DNA of 64,000 nucleotides from Sphingobium sp. BYY-5 (GTDB lineage Bacteria > Pseudomonadota > Alphaproteobacteria > Sphingomonadales > Sphingomonadaceae). The stretch's first letter is position 1, and the number at the start of each line of letters is the position of its first letter. The stretch is taken from positions 1,007,501-1,071,500 of the forward strand of contig NZ_JALEBH010000002.1 in the NCBI RefSeq assembly GCF_022758885.1, written 5' to 3'. This document shows, piece by piece, positions 1-9,485 of this stretch. The position numbers were made by a program, and so were the translations under genes. Below the pieces are notes generated by a model. The model was not told where the DNA came from. It searched no databases and worked only from the letters and a program-made list of their open reading frames with translations.

Positions 1-1090
<1,090 letters not shown>

Positions 1091-1241
1091 AGTGATCCAT
1101 ATGGATCATAGAGTCCCACCATCAACGACAGCCTTGAAACTGTCGAAACATGGCGGCTTGTTAAGCCAGCCCAGATATCAACACACACATACAAACGTGC
1201 ACGGACATCGATTAAACCCAAAACAAAGCGCCAGCTCCATT

Positions 1242-1356
1242 GCTTGGTGACCATAGCGTCAGTGACCCACCCGATCCCATCCCGAACTCGGCCGTGAAAC
1301 CTGACTGCGCCGATGGTACTGTGGCTCAAGCCCCGGAAGAGTAGGGCGTCGCCAGG
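1242..1356 (+). rRNA. 5S ribosomal RNA
   Basis: About 115 nt beginning GCTTGGTGACCATAGCG and ending near GTCGCCAGGC, with the conserved centre CCGATCCCATCCCGAACTCG. The 5' and 3' ends pair to form helix I. It sits about 150 nt after the 23S gene and before tRNA-fMet, the normal alphaproteobacterial rrn order. The boundaries are good to a base or two. Confidence 0.96.
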
Positions 1357-1401
1357 CATTGAAGCTCGCGCTTTGTTCAAACAAAACCCATTCACATCCT
1401 A

Positions 1402-1435
1402 AAAGGGCGGCCCGTAAAATACGGCCGCCCTTTTT
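1402..1435 (+). terminator. Rho-independent terminator of the rRNA operon
   Basis: A GC-rich inverted repeat (AAAGGGCGGC paired with GCCGCCCTTT around a short loop) is followed by a run of five T. It lies about 45 nt after 5S and just before the tRNA gene, so it would end most rRNA transcription while the tRNA is read through or has its own promoter. Confidence 0.8.
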
Positions 1436-1445
1436 GCTTCGGTGT

Positions 1446-1524
<79 letters not shown>

Positions 1525-1539
1525 AAACCGACATTCCAC

Positions 1540-1568
1540 AAAGCCCCGACGCGAAAGCGCCGGGGCTT
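1540..1568. terminator. Terminator-like hairpin after tRNA-fMet
   Basis: AAGCCCCG and CGGGGCTT flank a second short helix closed by a GAAA tetraloop (CGC-GAAA-GCG). It is followed by TCGTGC rather than a T run, so the rightward terminator is weak. The hairpin is also correctly placed to end leftward transcription of the recombinase remnant. Confidence 0.6.
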
Positions 1569-1569
1569 C

Positions 1570-2208
1570 GTGCATTCTCGGCCAATCGACGCTGTTCGAT
1601 CCACTCCAGGATCCTGCCAAACTCGCCGTAGAGCATGGCGTTGACCTCACCGCGCTTCGCGCCGGGCGTAAGCTCGATCCGCTCGATCCGCTCGATCAGT
1701 GCCCGCAACGCATCTGCGGCTTCCTGGCGCTCCTCCGGCTGCGATAGTGCGTGCGTCAGTCGTTCCACCTTGCGCCGATAAATCTCGGAGATGTTGGGAT
1801 GGATGTCAGGCACGTCAGCAGGGGCCGCTTGCATCCTCTTGGGCTTCCAGCTCCAAAAGCTCATCGACAAGCGCGCGTGTGCCCTTGCCTTCCTTTGCGA
1901 GTGTCACGAGGCCCTTGATCGCCTTGAGGACTTTCTGCAGGTCGGCTTGATCGGCCATTTCTGACGCGCGGCGCTGGCAGTTGATGCGGTTGCTCTCCTC
2001 GGCATAGGTCCGAATGGCCTCTGCGGCGATATCGGGGGTCATCATGCGATCGCGCAGACCATCAAGGACGCGCGCTTCCAGCTTTTCGCGCGTGATGCTA
2101 TGCCCGTTCGCGCAGCTTTTCGTATCAACATGGTTCGAACAGGCAAACCGCCCCTGCCCGCGAAGGGAATAAGGACCGCCACAGCAGCCGCAATAGACCA
2201 GGCCAGAG
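1570..2208 (-). pseudogene. Large serine recombinase, C-terminal fragment (frameshifted, 5' end lost)
   Basis: Reading leftward from 2207 gives SGLVYCGCCGG...FACSNH...SCANG...ITREKLEARVLDGL, the zinc-ribbon (recombinase_Zn_beta_ribbon) region of large serine recombinases. A helical segment follows up to LLELEAQEDASGPC and stops at about 1815. The C-terminal part continues in another frame from about 1860 (KRMQAAPADVPDIHPNISEIYRRKVERLT...GEVNAMLYGEFGRILEW), so there is one frameshift near 1820-1860. The catalytic N-terminal domain is missing because the IS element begins at 2208/2209. The second frame has no stop before the tRNA and runs through it in antisense, so the original end is uncertain. 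The enzyme cannot be active. Confidence 0.8.
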
Positions 2209-3014
2209 GGTTCTGTCAGTCTACCGTCTCCACTGGATGCATTTCGGGCCTGGAGGGGAGGAGGCTATGCCATGGGAGACTGCCACTCGGCCTGGGTGGC
2301 CGAGCGTCTCTCCTTGTAGGTCTTCCGATCGGTGAGGTGGCGTTCGAGAGAGAAGTGATTGTGGAAGCTGGCATGCACGGAAGCGAATTTCTGCAGCGCC
2401 TTCATTCGCCTGAACCTAAGCATCGCTCGCTCCCTTCTTCGCAGGGGTTGGTGACTATTTTCGACCCTGTTGTTGGCCCAACGACCGATCTCCTGCCGAT
2501 CACGGATGCCGAGTTCATTGAGCGTGGCACCGAAGGATCGCAGGCCGTCGGTGGTCACTGTTTCAGGCGATCCATGGCGCCGCAGCGCCTTCTTCATGAA
2601 AGCCAGCGCTGCCCTTTTATCACGGGTTTTTGTGACATAGCTCTCAAGAACCTCGCCTTCATGATCGACGGCGCGCCAGAGATAGACCATCTCGCCATCG
2701 ATCTTCACGTACATCTCATCGAGGTGCCATTGCCAGTGGCGGAAGCCTTTCATCCGGCTGACCCGCTGCCGGCGAATGTCTCCGGCAAACAGCGGCCCGA
2801 ACCTGTTCCACCACAGCCGCACTGTCTCGTGGCCGATGTCGATGCCGCGTTCGAACAGCAGGTCTTCGACATTCCGCAGCGATAGAGGGAAGCGCACGTA
2901 CATCATGACCACGAGCCGGATCACCTCGGGCGACGAGTTGAAGTAGCGAAACGGGTTACCGGCGGGCTTGCTCATGCCCACCGATACCGCGCTGCCGTTT
3001 GCTTTGACAGTGCC
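2209..3014 (-). mobile_element. IS6-family insertion sequence, about 806 bp
   Basis: The ends are imperfect inverted repeats: GGTTCTGTCA at 2209-2218 and, read from the other strand, GGCACTGTCA at 3014-3005 (8 of 10 identical). They enclose a single IS6-type transposase gene. The size and end sequence fit IS6/IS26-like elements. The 8-bp flanks differ (GGCCAGAG on the left, AGCGCAGG on the right), so there is no target duplication. This is expected when an IS6 copy marks a deletion or cointegrate junction rather than a simple insertion. Confidence 0.85.
2265..2975 (-). CDS. IS6-family transposase
   Basis: A 236-residue DDE transposase for replicative transposition. The sequence has FRYFNSSPEVIRLVVMMYVR near the N-terminus, a helix-turn-helix-like segment (SLRNVEDLLFERGIDIGHETVRLWWNRFG), then the catalytic triad: D in WHLDEMYVK, D in VTTDGLRSF and E in NRVENSHQPLRRRER. 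ATG at 2975 is chosen; an in-frame GTG lies two codons upstream. The length is normal for the family and no disruption is visible, so the element is probably still active. Similar copies are common in sphingomonads. Confidence 0.93.
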   Translation of the reverse strand: MSKPAGNPFRYFNSSPEVIRLVVMMYVRFPLSLRNVEDLLFERGIDIGHETVRLWWNRFGPLFAGDIRRQRVSRMKGFRHWQWHLDEMYVKIDGEMVYLWRAVDHEGEVLESYVTKTRDKRAALAFMKKALRRHGSPETVTTDGLRSFGATLNELGIRDRQEIGRWANNRVENSHQPLRRRERAMLRFRRMKALQKFASVHASFHNHFSLERHLTDRKTYKERRSATQAEWQSPMA

Positions 3015-5574
3015 AGCGCAGGTCGTGGCGAAGAAGGATCAGCTTGCCGGCTTCGAGCACGAGCATGAGTGCGACCGCCGAGCCCGCGGCAATCGCAAGA
3101 TCCGGGCCGTGGAGCGGGCCGAAGCGCAGCAATGCCCGGATTGCGGGAACCGCCAGAATGATGCCGGCAACCGCGATCACTATGCCGGCCACATAGCCCA
3201 GAGCCCTGTTGCCCCGGACCAGCGCGCGCACCAGCGAGGTATCGAACGACCGGTTGACGAGGATCAGCGCCATGATCGCGCCGACGAGCGAGAAGAAAGT
3301 CAGCCCGCGCGCATCGGTTTCGGCCATGCCGGCATAGCTTGCGCCGAGAAAGATCGTGGCGAGCAGCGCGAACGCCAACCCGCCCTGGAACAGACTCGCG
3401 GCGATCATGGGCAGCGAGAAGAGTCGCTCGTCGGGATGGCGGGGCCGCCGCCGCATCAGATCAGGCTCCTCGCGCTCCGCCTCGAAGACGAGCGCACAGA
3501 CCGGATCGATGATCATCTCGAGCAAGGCGATATGGATCGGGCCGAACAGGATCGGCAGGCCGACGGCAAGCGGCAGCAATGCCAGCCCCGCGATCGGCAC
3601 ATGCACGGCGAAGATGAAGGCCATTGCCTTGCGGATATTGTCGTAGATTCGCCGACCGAGTCCCACGGCCTTAACGATCGTCCCGAAATCGTCGTCGAGC
3701 AGTATGATCGCCGCGGCCTCGCGGGCGACATCGGTGCCGCGCTTGCCCATGGCGATGCCGATATGCGCCGCCTTGAGCGATGGCGCATCATTGACTCCGT
3801 CGCCGGTCATCGCGACAATCTCGCCTGCCGCCTTATATGCGGCGATCAGCCGAAGCTTCTGTTCGGGCATGATCCGCGCGAAGACGGTTACGCCTCCCAG
3901 CCGCTCGGCGAGTTGAGCGTCATCCAGAGCGGCAAGTTCGGTTCCGGTGAGCACCTCGCCGTCGATAATGCCCGCCTGGGCTGCGATCGACCGTGCGGTG
4001 GCGGCATAGTCGCCGGTGATCATGACCACCTTGATGCCGGCGCTCCGGCATTCGGCTACCGCGGACGGCACGCTGGAGCGCAGGGGGTCGGCGAGACCAA
4101 CCAGGCCGACCAGCGCGAAGTCATGGTCGCGCTGGGAATCCGGCCACGGCCCTTCGCCGAGGGTCGACGCCGTCGCGATGCCCAGAACCCGCATGCCCTG
4201 TTCGGCCATGGCGTCGACCGCCGCCTTGAGGCGCTCGCTCTCGGCCGGCGGCAGCCGGCACAGCGCCGCAATCGCTTCGGGGGCACCCTTCGCCGCGATC
4301 GTGCACGTCTCCCCGGTGGCGGGCGTTTGCCAGATATTCGACATCGCCAGCAGTTCGGGGCGCAGTCCATAACTGTGCACCAGACGGAGCCGGGCGCGGC
4401 GTTCCGCCAGAGTGGGGATGGCTGCACCCAGGTCATGGAAGGCGACCTCCATCGGATCGACAGGGACCGGCGCGCTCGCCAGGATGCTGGTCTCCAGCAG
4501 GTCCTGGAACGCCGGAGCGAATGTGCCGCCGCGATCGACACGAACGGTCTTTCCCGAGGCCAGCCAGAGCACCGCCACCGCCATGCGGTTCTCAGTCAAC
4601 GTCCCGGTCTTGTCGGTGCAGAGGATGGTGGCCGAACCGAGCGTTTCGATTGCCGCCGCTCGCCGGGTAAGGACGCCTGCCTGCGCGATCCGCCAGGCGC
4701 CCATGGCAAGGAAGACGGTCAGGACTACCGGAAACTCTTCAGGCAGCATCGACATGCCGATCGCGATGCCGGCCAGCAGGGCATCGATCCAGCCGCCGCG
4801 CAGAAGGCCGAAGAGCAGGACGACGAGTAAGGCGACGCCGCCACCGCCGATGGCGCAGAGCCGGACGATGCGTGCGGTCTCGCGGCGCAGACGCGGCGGT
4901 TCGACATCCAGCGTGAACAGCGATTGGCCGATCCTGCCGATCTCGCTGCGCGGCCCGGTCGCGATCACTTCCGCAAGACCCGAACCCCTCGTGATGAGCG
5001 AACCCGAGTAGACCAGCGGCTGATCCTCGCCGCCCGGCCGTCGCGCCGGGTTTTCCTTCCCCTTGGCGACCGCCATCTTGCGGACCGGCACAGATTCCCC
5101 GGTCAGGAGCGACTCGTCGGCCTGAAGGTCGTCCGCCGCCATCAGCACCGCATCCGCGGCAACACGGTCACCCTGCTCGAGGAGCAGCAAATCTCCCTGC
5201 ACGACTTCACGCCCGGCAATGCGGATGCGGGCGCCGTCACGGATCACCAGCGCGCGCGGCGCGGACAGGTCGCGCAGCGCTTCGAGGACGTGCTCGGTGC
5301 GGCTTTCCTGGATGACGGTGAGCGCCACAGAGAAGGTCGCGAACGCCAGAAGGATAAGCGCCTCGCCCAGATTGCCGAGCAGCAGGTAGGCCAGACCACC
5401 CGCCAGCAGCAGGGTCAGCATCGGCTCGCGAACGACATCGGCCAGAATATGCGGCACGGTGCGGCGCCCCGAGCGCGGAAGCTCGTTGGCCCCCTGGGCA
5501 ATGAGCCGCTGCCGGGCTTCGATCGCGGTGAGTCCCGGCGGATGTTCCACCGGCGAAAAGTGATCGGTGGCCAT
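2956..5574 (-). CDS. Cation-transporting P-type ATPase, C-terminus replaced by IS sequence
   Basis: An 872-residue inner-membrane pump of the P2 group. In order: an N-terminal cation-ATPase domain, the TGES actuator loop at about 158-161, a membrane helix with MLPEEFP at about 277-282, the phosphorylation motif CTDKTGTLTEN with D321, the hinge TGDGVNDAP, and C-terminal membrane helices. PEEFP in helix 4 marks a bacterial subgroup whose ion (Ca2+ or another divalent cation) cannot be told from sequence. ATG at 5574 is preceded by a good GGAAGGG site; the in-frame ATG 55 codons upstream has no support. The IS6 end at 3014 falls just before the natural stop, so the last 18 or so residues (from WHCQSK on) come from the IS. 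The catalytic parts are intact and the pump may still work. Confidence 0.88.
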   Translation of the reverse strand: MATDHFSPVEHPPGLTAIEARQRLIAQGANELPRSGRRTVPHILADVVREPMLTLLLAGGLAYLLLGNLGEALILLAFATFSVALTVIQESRTEHVLEALRDLSAPRALVIRDGARIRIAGREVVQGDLLLLEQGDRVAADAVLMAADDLQADESLLTGESVPVRKMAVAKGKENPARRPGGEDQPLVYSGSLITRGSGLAEVIATGPRSEIGRIGQSLFTLDVEPPRLRRETARIVRLCAIGGGGVALLVVLLFGLLRGGWIDALLAGIAIGMSMLPEEFPVVLTVFLAMGAWRIAQAGVLTRRAAAIETLGSATILCTDKTGTLTENRMAVAVLWLASGKTVRVDRGGTFAPAFQDLLETSILASAPVPVDPMEVAFHDLGAAIPTLAERRARLRLVHSYGLRPELLAMSNIWQTPATGETCTIAAKGAPEAIAALCRLPPAESERLKAAVDAMAEQGMRVLGIATASTLGEGPWPDSQRDHDFALVGLVGLADPLRSSVPSAVAECRSAGIKVVMITGDYAATARSIAAQAGIIDGEVLTGTELAALDDAQLAERLGGVTVFARIMPEQKLRLIAAYKAAGEIVAMTGDGVNDAPSLKAAHIGIAMGKRGTDVAREAAAIILLDDDFGTIVKAVGLGRRIYDNIRKAMAFIFAVHVPIAGLALLPLAVGLPILFGPIHIALLEMIIDPVCALVFEAEREEPDLMRRRPRHPDERLFSLPMIAASLFQGGLAFALLATIFLGASYAGMAETDARGLTFFSLVGAIMALILVNRSFDTSLVRALVRGNRALGYVAGIVIAVAGIILAVPAIRALLRFGPLHGPDLAIAAGSAVALMLVLEAGKLILLRHDLRWHCQSKRQRGIGGHEQARR

Positions 5575-5742
5575 GCGTGTCCCTTCCGTCAGGGGTGCGT
5601 GCTGCCATGCTTCGTCGGGTCGGCACCCGAAACCCGTTTGGCAAGGACGGTGCGGCGGCACATTACGGGTTCTACCGGATCTCACCGCCAATCGGATCGA
5701 GATAGTGGCAGGATGCGATTGCGGGCAGGAGCAACGCACCGT

Positions 5743-6888
5743 CTATCGACTGCAGGTACCGTCGCCGCCCGGTGCGGACGCTCCACGATCGCGATGATAG
5801 ATGTCGGGAAATAGTCGTATCCCTCCCGCACCGTCCGGTTCAGCCGTGAAATACGCAATGTAGACGGGCATGGGTGGCACCAGCGGCACAGTGCTGGTGC
5901 GACCCGATGCGACGAGGGCGTCGACCCGGGCGCGATCCCAGTCGTCTTGCAGCGACAACAGCGCGGTCGCCAGTCCAAGCGCATCACCGACGCGAACGCA
6001 GCCATGGCTGTAGGCGCGCACGTCACGCGCGAACAAGGCTTGCGCCGGCGTATCGTGCAGATAGACATTGTACCCGTTCGGCATTGCCAGCTTCATCCGG
6101 CCCAGCGCGTTGCCCAGTCCTGGCCGCTGGCGATAGCGGCCATTCTGCAGGACATAGCCTTTGCGTGCCGCTTCTGTCGGGCGCGCTGCGATCATGCCGG
6201 CAATGCTTTCGGCGGCGATGCGCGGCGGAATTTCCCACCAGGGGTTGAACGTCACGCCCGTCACCTGCGCCCGAAATACGGGCGTGGGAGATTTCGTCTT
6301 GCCGACGACCACGGCCCAGCGGCCGATCATTTCGCGGCCCTGCCATAATGTCGCTTCGAAGGCGGCCGTGTTGACGAGCAAATAGCGGGCGCCGAGATCG
6401 CGCGGCATCCAGCGCCAGCGGTCGAGGTTGGCGGCGAGCGTCGCGCGCCGCGCCGGGTTCCGCTCCTGCGCATAGGCTCGCCTCAGCGAATCGTAGAAGG
6501 GATGCAATGGCCGGGCACTTTCGAATAGTTGATCGAGTTGATCCTGCGCGACGGCAGCCGTCACCGCTTCATGCACGTCGGGCCGGACACGATCTTCGGA
6601 TATGTGCCAGCCTGACCGAAGCGCGGCGTTGCAACAGCCTTGCCGATGGGCGGTGAGAAGACGGACGGCCGCGGCGGTAGCAACCGCATCAAGGCTGGCC
6701 TCGTCGGCGTTCGTCAAGGCAGCGCGCACTGCGGGCACGTCGGCTGTGACGGCCCCAAGCCCCTCGGCGTCGGCGGCCGCCATCCATTCGATCAGCCGCT
6801 CGACCTGATGGCGTGTCCAGTGGGGGGGCGTCGCTGGCGTCGATGCGACCAGCAGACCAGCGAACAGCAAGAGCAATATCCGTTTCAT
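5743..6888 (-). CDS. Periplasmic L,D-transpeptidase (YcbB/LdtD-like)
   Basis: 381 residues with a signal peptide (MKRILLLLFAGLLVASTPA). A helical scaffold region is followed by a YkuD catalytic domain with H...YSHGCVRVGD, where the Cys of SHGCVR is the nucleophile. The WRWMPRDLGARYLLVN motif before the catalytic domain is typical of the YcbB group, which forms 3-3 crosslinks in peptidoglycan. It is shorter than E. coli YcbB and shows no clear peptidoglycan-binding repeat. It is divergent from a second YkuD-fold gene (7009), so both may be controlled from the 120-bp gap. The start has ordinary spacing. Its role is probably cell-wall remodelling under stress. Confidence 0.88.
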   Translation of the reverse strand: MKRILLLLFAGLLVASTPATPPHWTRHQVERLIEWMAAADAEGLGAVTADVPAVRAALTNADEASLDAVATAAAVRLLTAHRQGCCNAALRSGWHISEDRVRPDVHEAVTAAVAQDQLDQLFESARPLHPFYDSLRRAYAQERNPARRATLAANLDRWRWMPRDLGARYLLVNTAAFEATLWQGREMIGRWAVVVGKTKSPTPVFRAQVTGVTFNPWWEIPPRIAAESIAGMIAARPTEAARKGYVLQNGRYRQRPGLGNALGRMKLAMPNGYNVYLHDTPAQALFARDVRAYSHGCVRVGDALGLATALLSLQDDWDRARVDALVASGRTSTVPLVPPMPVYIAYFTAEPDGAGGIRLFPDIYHRDRGASAPGGDGTCSR

Positions 6889-7008
6889 GGCGCTCTCGTC
6901 GGCAGAAACGGCACGGTGAACTATAAGGGTTTGTACGGACCTGCCGCAGATCGGCGCGAATCTGTAGGTTCAGGCATCACGGATACTAAAAGAAAGTTCG
7001 GTTCGCAT

Positions 7009-7605
7009 TTGGTCTCGCGGCGACATTTTTGTGCTTTCACGGCAGGTGCCTTCTTCTGTGCGCCATCGATTGCCAAGGCGGTCATCGATATCCCGGAAGC
7101 CCCCAAGGCCCTGATCCGGCGCGCCAGGATTGCATTGGACCGGCATGGCACGGTCGTCGGCAATCGCGACCGCATGGCAGTCGTCGATTTCAGCGCGCCC
7201 TCGCGCCTGCCGCGCTTTCACATCATCGACCTGCTGAGCGGCCGCCAGCGCGCATTGCTCGTCGCGCATGGCCGCGGCTCCGATCCGGATCACAGCGGCT
7301 GGCTCGAGCACTTCTCCAACGCGCCCGGATCACAGGCGTCGTCGGCCGGCGCCTATCTCACCGGCGACCTCTATATCGGCAAGCATGGCCGATCGCGACG
7401 GCTCATGGGTCTCGACCCCGGCAACAGCAACGCGGAAGCGCGCGCCATCGTGATCCACGCGGCCAGCTATGTGACCCCGGCGCTCGCCGCCGAGGTCGGC
7501 AAGCTTGGCCGGAGCGAGGGGTGCCTGGCAGTCGCGCAGGACAATCTCGAGGAGATCCTCGCAACGCTTGGATCGGGGCGATTGATCTACGTCGACAAGG
7601 TCTGA
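7009..7605 (+). CDS. Murein L,D-transpeptidase catalytic-domain protein (YkuD_2), Tat signal
   Basis: About 198 residues if translation starts at TTG 7009, 12-15 nt after AAAAGAAAG. The in-frame ATGs far upstream lie over the neighbouring gene and are unlikely. The N-terminus VSRRHFCAFTAGAFF is a twin-arginine signal. The mature part has FHIIDLLSGRQRALLVAHGRGSD, GDLYIGKHG and GRSEGCLAV, which match the YkuD_2 family (PF13645), with Cys in SEGC as the likely nucleophile. Family members are thought to act on peptidoglycan, but few are characterised. It is convergent with the phasin gene. The start codon is the least certain point. Confidence 0.75.
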   Translation: MVSRRHFCAFTAGAFFCAPSIAKAVIDIPEAPKALIRRARIALDRHGTVVGNRDRMAVVDFSAPSRLPRFHIIDLLSGRQRALLVAHGRGSDPDHSGWLEHFSNAPGSQASSAGAYLTGDLYIGKHGRSRRLMGLDPGNSNAEARAIVIHAASYVTPALAAEVGKLGRSEGCLAVAQDNLEEILATLGSGRLIYVDKV

Positions 7606-7627
7606 CGTCGGGATCGCCCGGTTCCCG

Positions 7628-8035
7628 TCAGGCGGCCTCCCGCGGGGGGTGCATCGGAGCGACCTTCGCTGCCTCTTGCTGAACGGCGCGTACCGCTTCC
7701 ATGGCATTGCGCGACGTCAGTTCGGCGACCTTTCCGGCTTCCGCCGCATATTGCCCGGCCGTTTCCTGACAGAAACCCAGGCATGCGGAATAGACGTCCG
7801 TGATCGAGGTGGCGGAACCGATGCTGTCGACAAGCTTCAGTTCTTCGTCGCAACGCTGGCCCATGAACGCGATAGCTTCGCGCTGCTGGCCGATGGCCGC
7901 CTTCAGCATGGCCGCCTGGAAGTGGGGCACGACTAACAGCATCTTCGCGACGTTAGGGACGATGCCCGCGACGGGAAAGAAGGCGGTTGCGCCACGACGG
8001 TCAGGCTGGGCGTCGATATTCTCGTTCTGGGCCAT
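7628..8035 (-). CDS. Phasin-family protein (PHB-granule or stress-associated)
   Basis: 135 residues, almost entirely amphipathic helix: AMLKAAIGQQREAIAFMGQRCDEELKLVDSIGSATSITDVYSACLGFCQETAGQYAAEAGKVAELTSRNAMEAVRAVQQEAAK. This is the phasin pattern of a granule-coating helix bundle with no signal peptide. It lies downstream of the split response-regulator genes. PHA synthase and acetoacetyl-CoA reductase are encoded elsewhere in the block, which supports a granule role. Assignment rests on composition and context more than on exact motifs, and a generic stress phasin is the alternative. Confidence 0.7.
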   Translation of the reverse strand: MAQNENIDAQPDRRGATAFFPVAGIVPNVAKMLLVVPHFQAAMLKAAIGQQREAIAFMGQRCDEELKLVDSIGSATSITDVYSACLGFCQETAGQYAAEAGKVAELTSRNAMEAVRAVQQEAAKVAPMHPPREAA

Positions 8036-8112
8036 GGCTGGATCTCCAACATGATTTCAAAAGGAACGGCGGGATTCCTGACCGGACTCGGCGGCAGCGG
8101 ATATACGGAATG

Positions 8113-8391
8113 TTACGCAGGCACGTTCCGGGCCGGCTTCGGCAGCGTGTCGCGTTCGGCCAAAGCGATCGCAAGGAGCGCCGCGAGGGTCTTTACGTCA
8201 AGCTTGCGCATGAGCCTTGCCCGGTGGATCTCGACGGTGCGATGGCTGATGCCCAGTTCGATCCCGATTTCCTTGTTCGTCAGTCCCCGGACGATACCAC
8301 CCAGAACGTCGCGCTCCCGGGCAGAAAGGCTCGCGACCGAAATGCCCCGCCGCCGATCGCGGTACGCATTTTCCCCTGAAGCGTCGCTCAT
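8113..8391 (-). CDS. LuxR/FixJ-type DNA-binding protein without receiver (split regulator, output half)
   Basis: 92 residues. SLSARERDVLGGIVRGLTNKEIGIELGISHRTVEIHRARLMRKLDV is a complete GerE/LuxR helix-turn-helix with the VEIHR recognition helix, very like the HTH of FixJ (8871). No receiver precedes it in the same frame. Its ATG overlaps the stop of the upstream receiver gene as ATGA (8388-8391), so translation is probably coupled. Together the two genes equal one FixJ protein cut at the linker. It may be a natural split or a one-base frameshift in a formerly fused gene. DNA binding without a covalent receiver could be constitutive or depend on pairing with the partner. Confidence 0.82.
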   Translation of the reverse strand: MSDASGENAYRDRRRGISVASLSARERDVLGGIVRGLTNKEIGIELGISHRTVEIHRARLMRKLDVKTLAALLAIALAERDTLPKPARNVPA

Positions 8392-8798
8392 ATCTCGCTT
8401 GCCCGCCGGTGGGCGGCGAGTCGCGATATCGTCTCGACCAGCACATGTTGCCTCAGCGGCTTTTCCAGCACTACGGCGTATCCGGCCGAGGTGGCGCGTT
8501 CCCGCAGGTCTTGCGACGAGAAGGCCGTAATCAGGATTGCCGGACCAGTCCAATTCTTCGCGCGCAGGCGCATGAGAACCGCAATGCCGTCGATATCCTC
8601 CACGCGGTAATCCGCAACAAGGCACGCCGCATCCCTTGCGGTTTCGTCGGCAAGCAGGGCCGCGCTGGCGGCATATGCCCGGACCTCAAAGCCCTGCGCC
8701 TGGAGGAGAAGTTGAAGAGACCGACGAACACCCGCGTCATCCTCCAGGAGGAGAATCTTCGGCTGCGCGGCCCGCAAAGCACCGGTAGCTGCGTCCAT
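8388..8798 (-). CDS. Single-domain response-regulator receiver (split regulator, input half)
   Basis: 136 residues. ILLLEDDAGVRRSL carries the acidic pocket, D in CLVADYRVEDIDG is the phospho-acceptor, T/S is in LITAFSS and the conserved Lys is in VLEKPL, so all receiver residues are present. ATG at 8798 has GAAGGG 10 nt upstream; a TTG start six codons earlier is possible. It lies 72 nt after fixJ on the same strand and is probably phosphorylated by FixL or another kinase, as no second kinase gene is adjacent. The ATGA overlap with the HTH gene is described there. The pair resembles FixJ family proteins more than CheY. Confidence 0.85.
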   Translation of the reverse strand: MDAATGALRAAQPKILLLEDDAGVRRSLQLLLQAQGFEVRAYAASAALLADETARDAACLVADYRVEDIDGIAVLMRLRAKNWTGPAILITAFSSQDLRERATSAGYAVVLEKPLRQHVLVETISRLAAHRRASEI

Positions 8799-8851
8799 GT
8801 GATCCAGACCCTTCAAATGGCAACTGGATGACAGCGAAGGCGGCGGCGGTC

Positions 8852-8861
8852 GTTACGTATT
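8852..8861. promoter_or_regulatory. GTTACGTATT element between fixJ and the split regulator
   Basis: The 54-72 bp gap upstream of the receiver gene contains TTACGTATT, with the palindrome TACGTA at 8854-8859. TACGTA also occurs upstream of phaC (17448-17453) and at 29963-29968. It resembles, from memory, TACGTA-containing FixJ sites of rhizobia. This is a candidate only. Confidence 0.35.
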
Positions 8862-8870
8862 GGTCCCAGG

Positions 8871-9485
8871 TCAGACGCCCATACCCGCGGCAAAGGCGAT
8901 CCGCAGCGCATCGGAAAGGCTACGCACGTCGAGCTTGGTCATGAGGTTGGCGCGATGCACCTCGACTGTTCGCGGGGAAATGCCGAGGTCATAGGCAATC
9001 GTCTTGTTCGGCAGACCCTGAGCCAGGCCCTCCAGCACATCCCGCTCGCGCGGGGTCAGGGCACCAAGAATCATTCGTGCATCGGCCGCCCGCGCGCTCG
9101 CCCCATCGGCGGCTGCGATCCGTTCGAATGCCGCCTCGATCGCGCCGACGAGAACTGCTTTCTCAAAGGGCTTTTCGATGAACTCGACCGCCCCCATCTT
9201 CATGGCGCGGACCGCGATCGACACGTCGCCATGGCCGGTCAGGATGATCACGGGCATGGTGACGCCGCGCTCGACCAGACTCTTCTGGACCTCCAGCCCA
9301 TCGATCTCGGGCATGCGAACATCGAGCAACACGCATCCATGCTCGGCATGCCGGACTTCCTTGAGGAAAGCCACTCCCGAAGACCAGGTTTCGACCGCAT
9401 ATCCCGATGTCTTGAGCATGAAGCTCGCCGATCGGCGGATGGCCTCCTCATCGTCGACGATATGAATCAATTTTCTATCTGTCAT
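8871..9485 (-). CDS. fixJ: FixJ-family response regulator
   Basis: 204 residues, full receiver plus LuxR HTH. The receiver has [12 protein letters not shown], phospho-Asp in [18 protein letters not shown] and EKPFEK. The HTH is [45 protein letters not shown]. This order and the FLKEV...[10 protein letters not shown] sequence are typical of FixJ. ATG at 9485 overlaps the end of the kinase gene by 11 nt, so the two are translationally coupled. The upstream in-frame ATGs lie inside the kinase gene and are rejected. With FixL it forms the oxygen-responsive two-component pair that activates low-oxygen genes. Confidence 0.9.
   Translation of the reverse strand: MTDRKLIHIVDDEEAIRRSASFMLKTSGYAVETWSSGVAFLKEVRHAEHGCVLLDVRMPEIDGLEVQKSLVERGVTMPVIILTGHGDVSIAVRAMKMGAVEFIEKPFEKAVLVGAIEAAFERIAAADGASARAADARMILGALTPRERDVLEGLAQGLPNKTIAYDLGISPRTVEVHRANLMTKLDVRSLSDALRIAFAAGMGV

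Noticed and set aside
2968..4830. 620-codon frame antisense to the P-type ATPase
   Set aside because: Shadow of high-GC coding sequence; composition is His/Gln/Arg-rich and no motif is seen.
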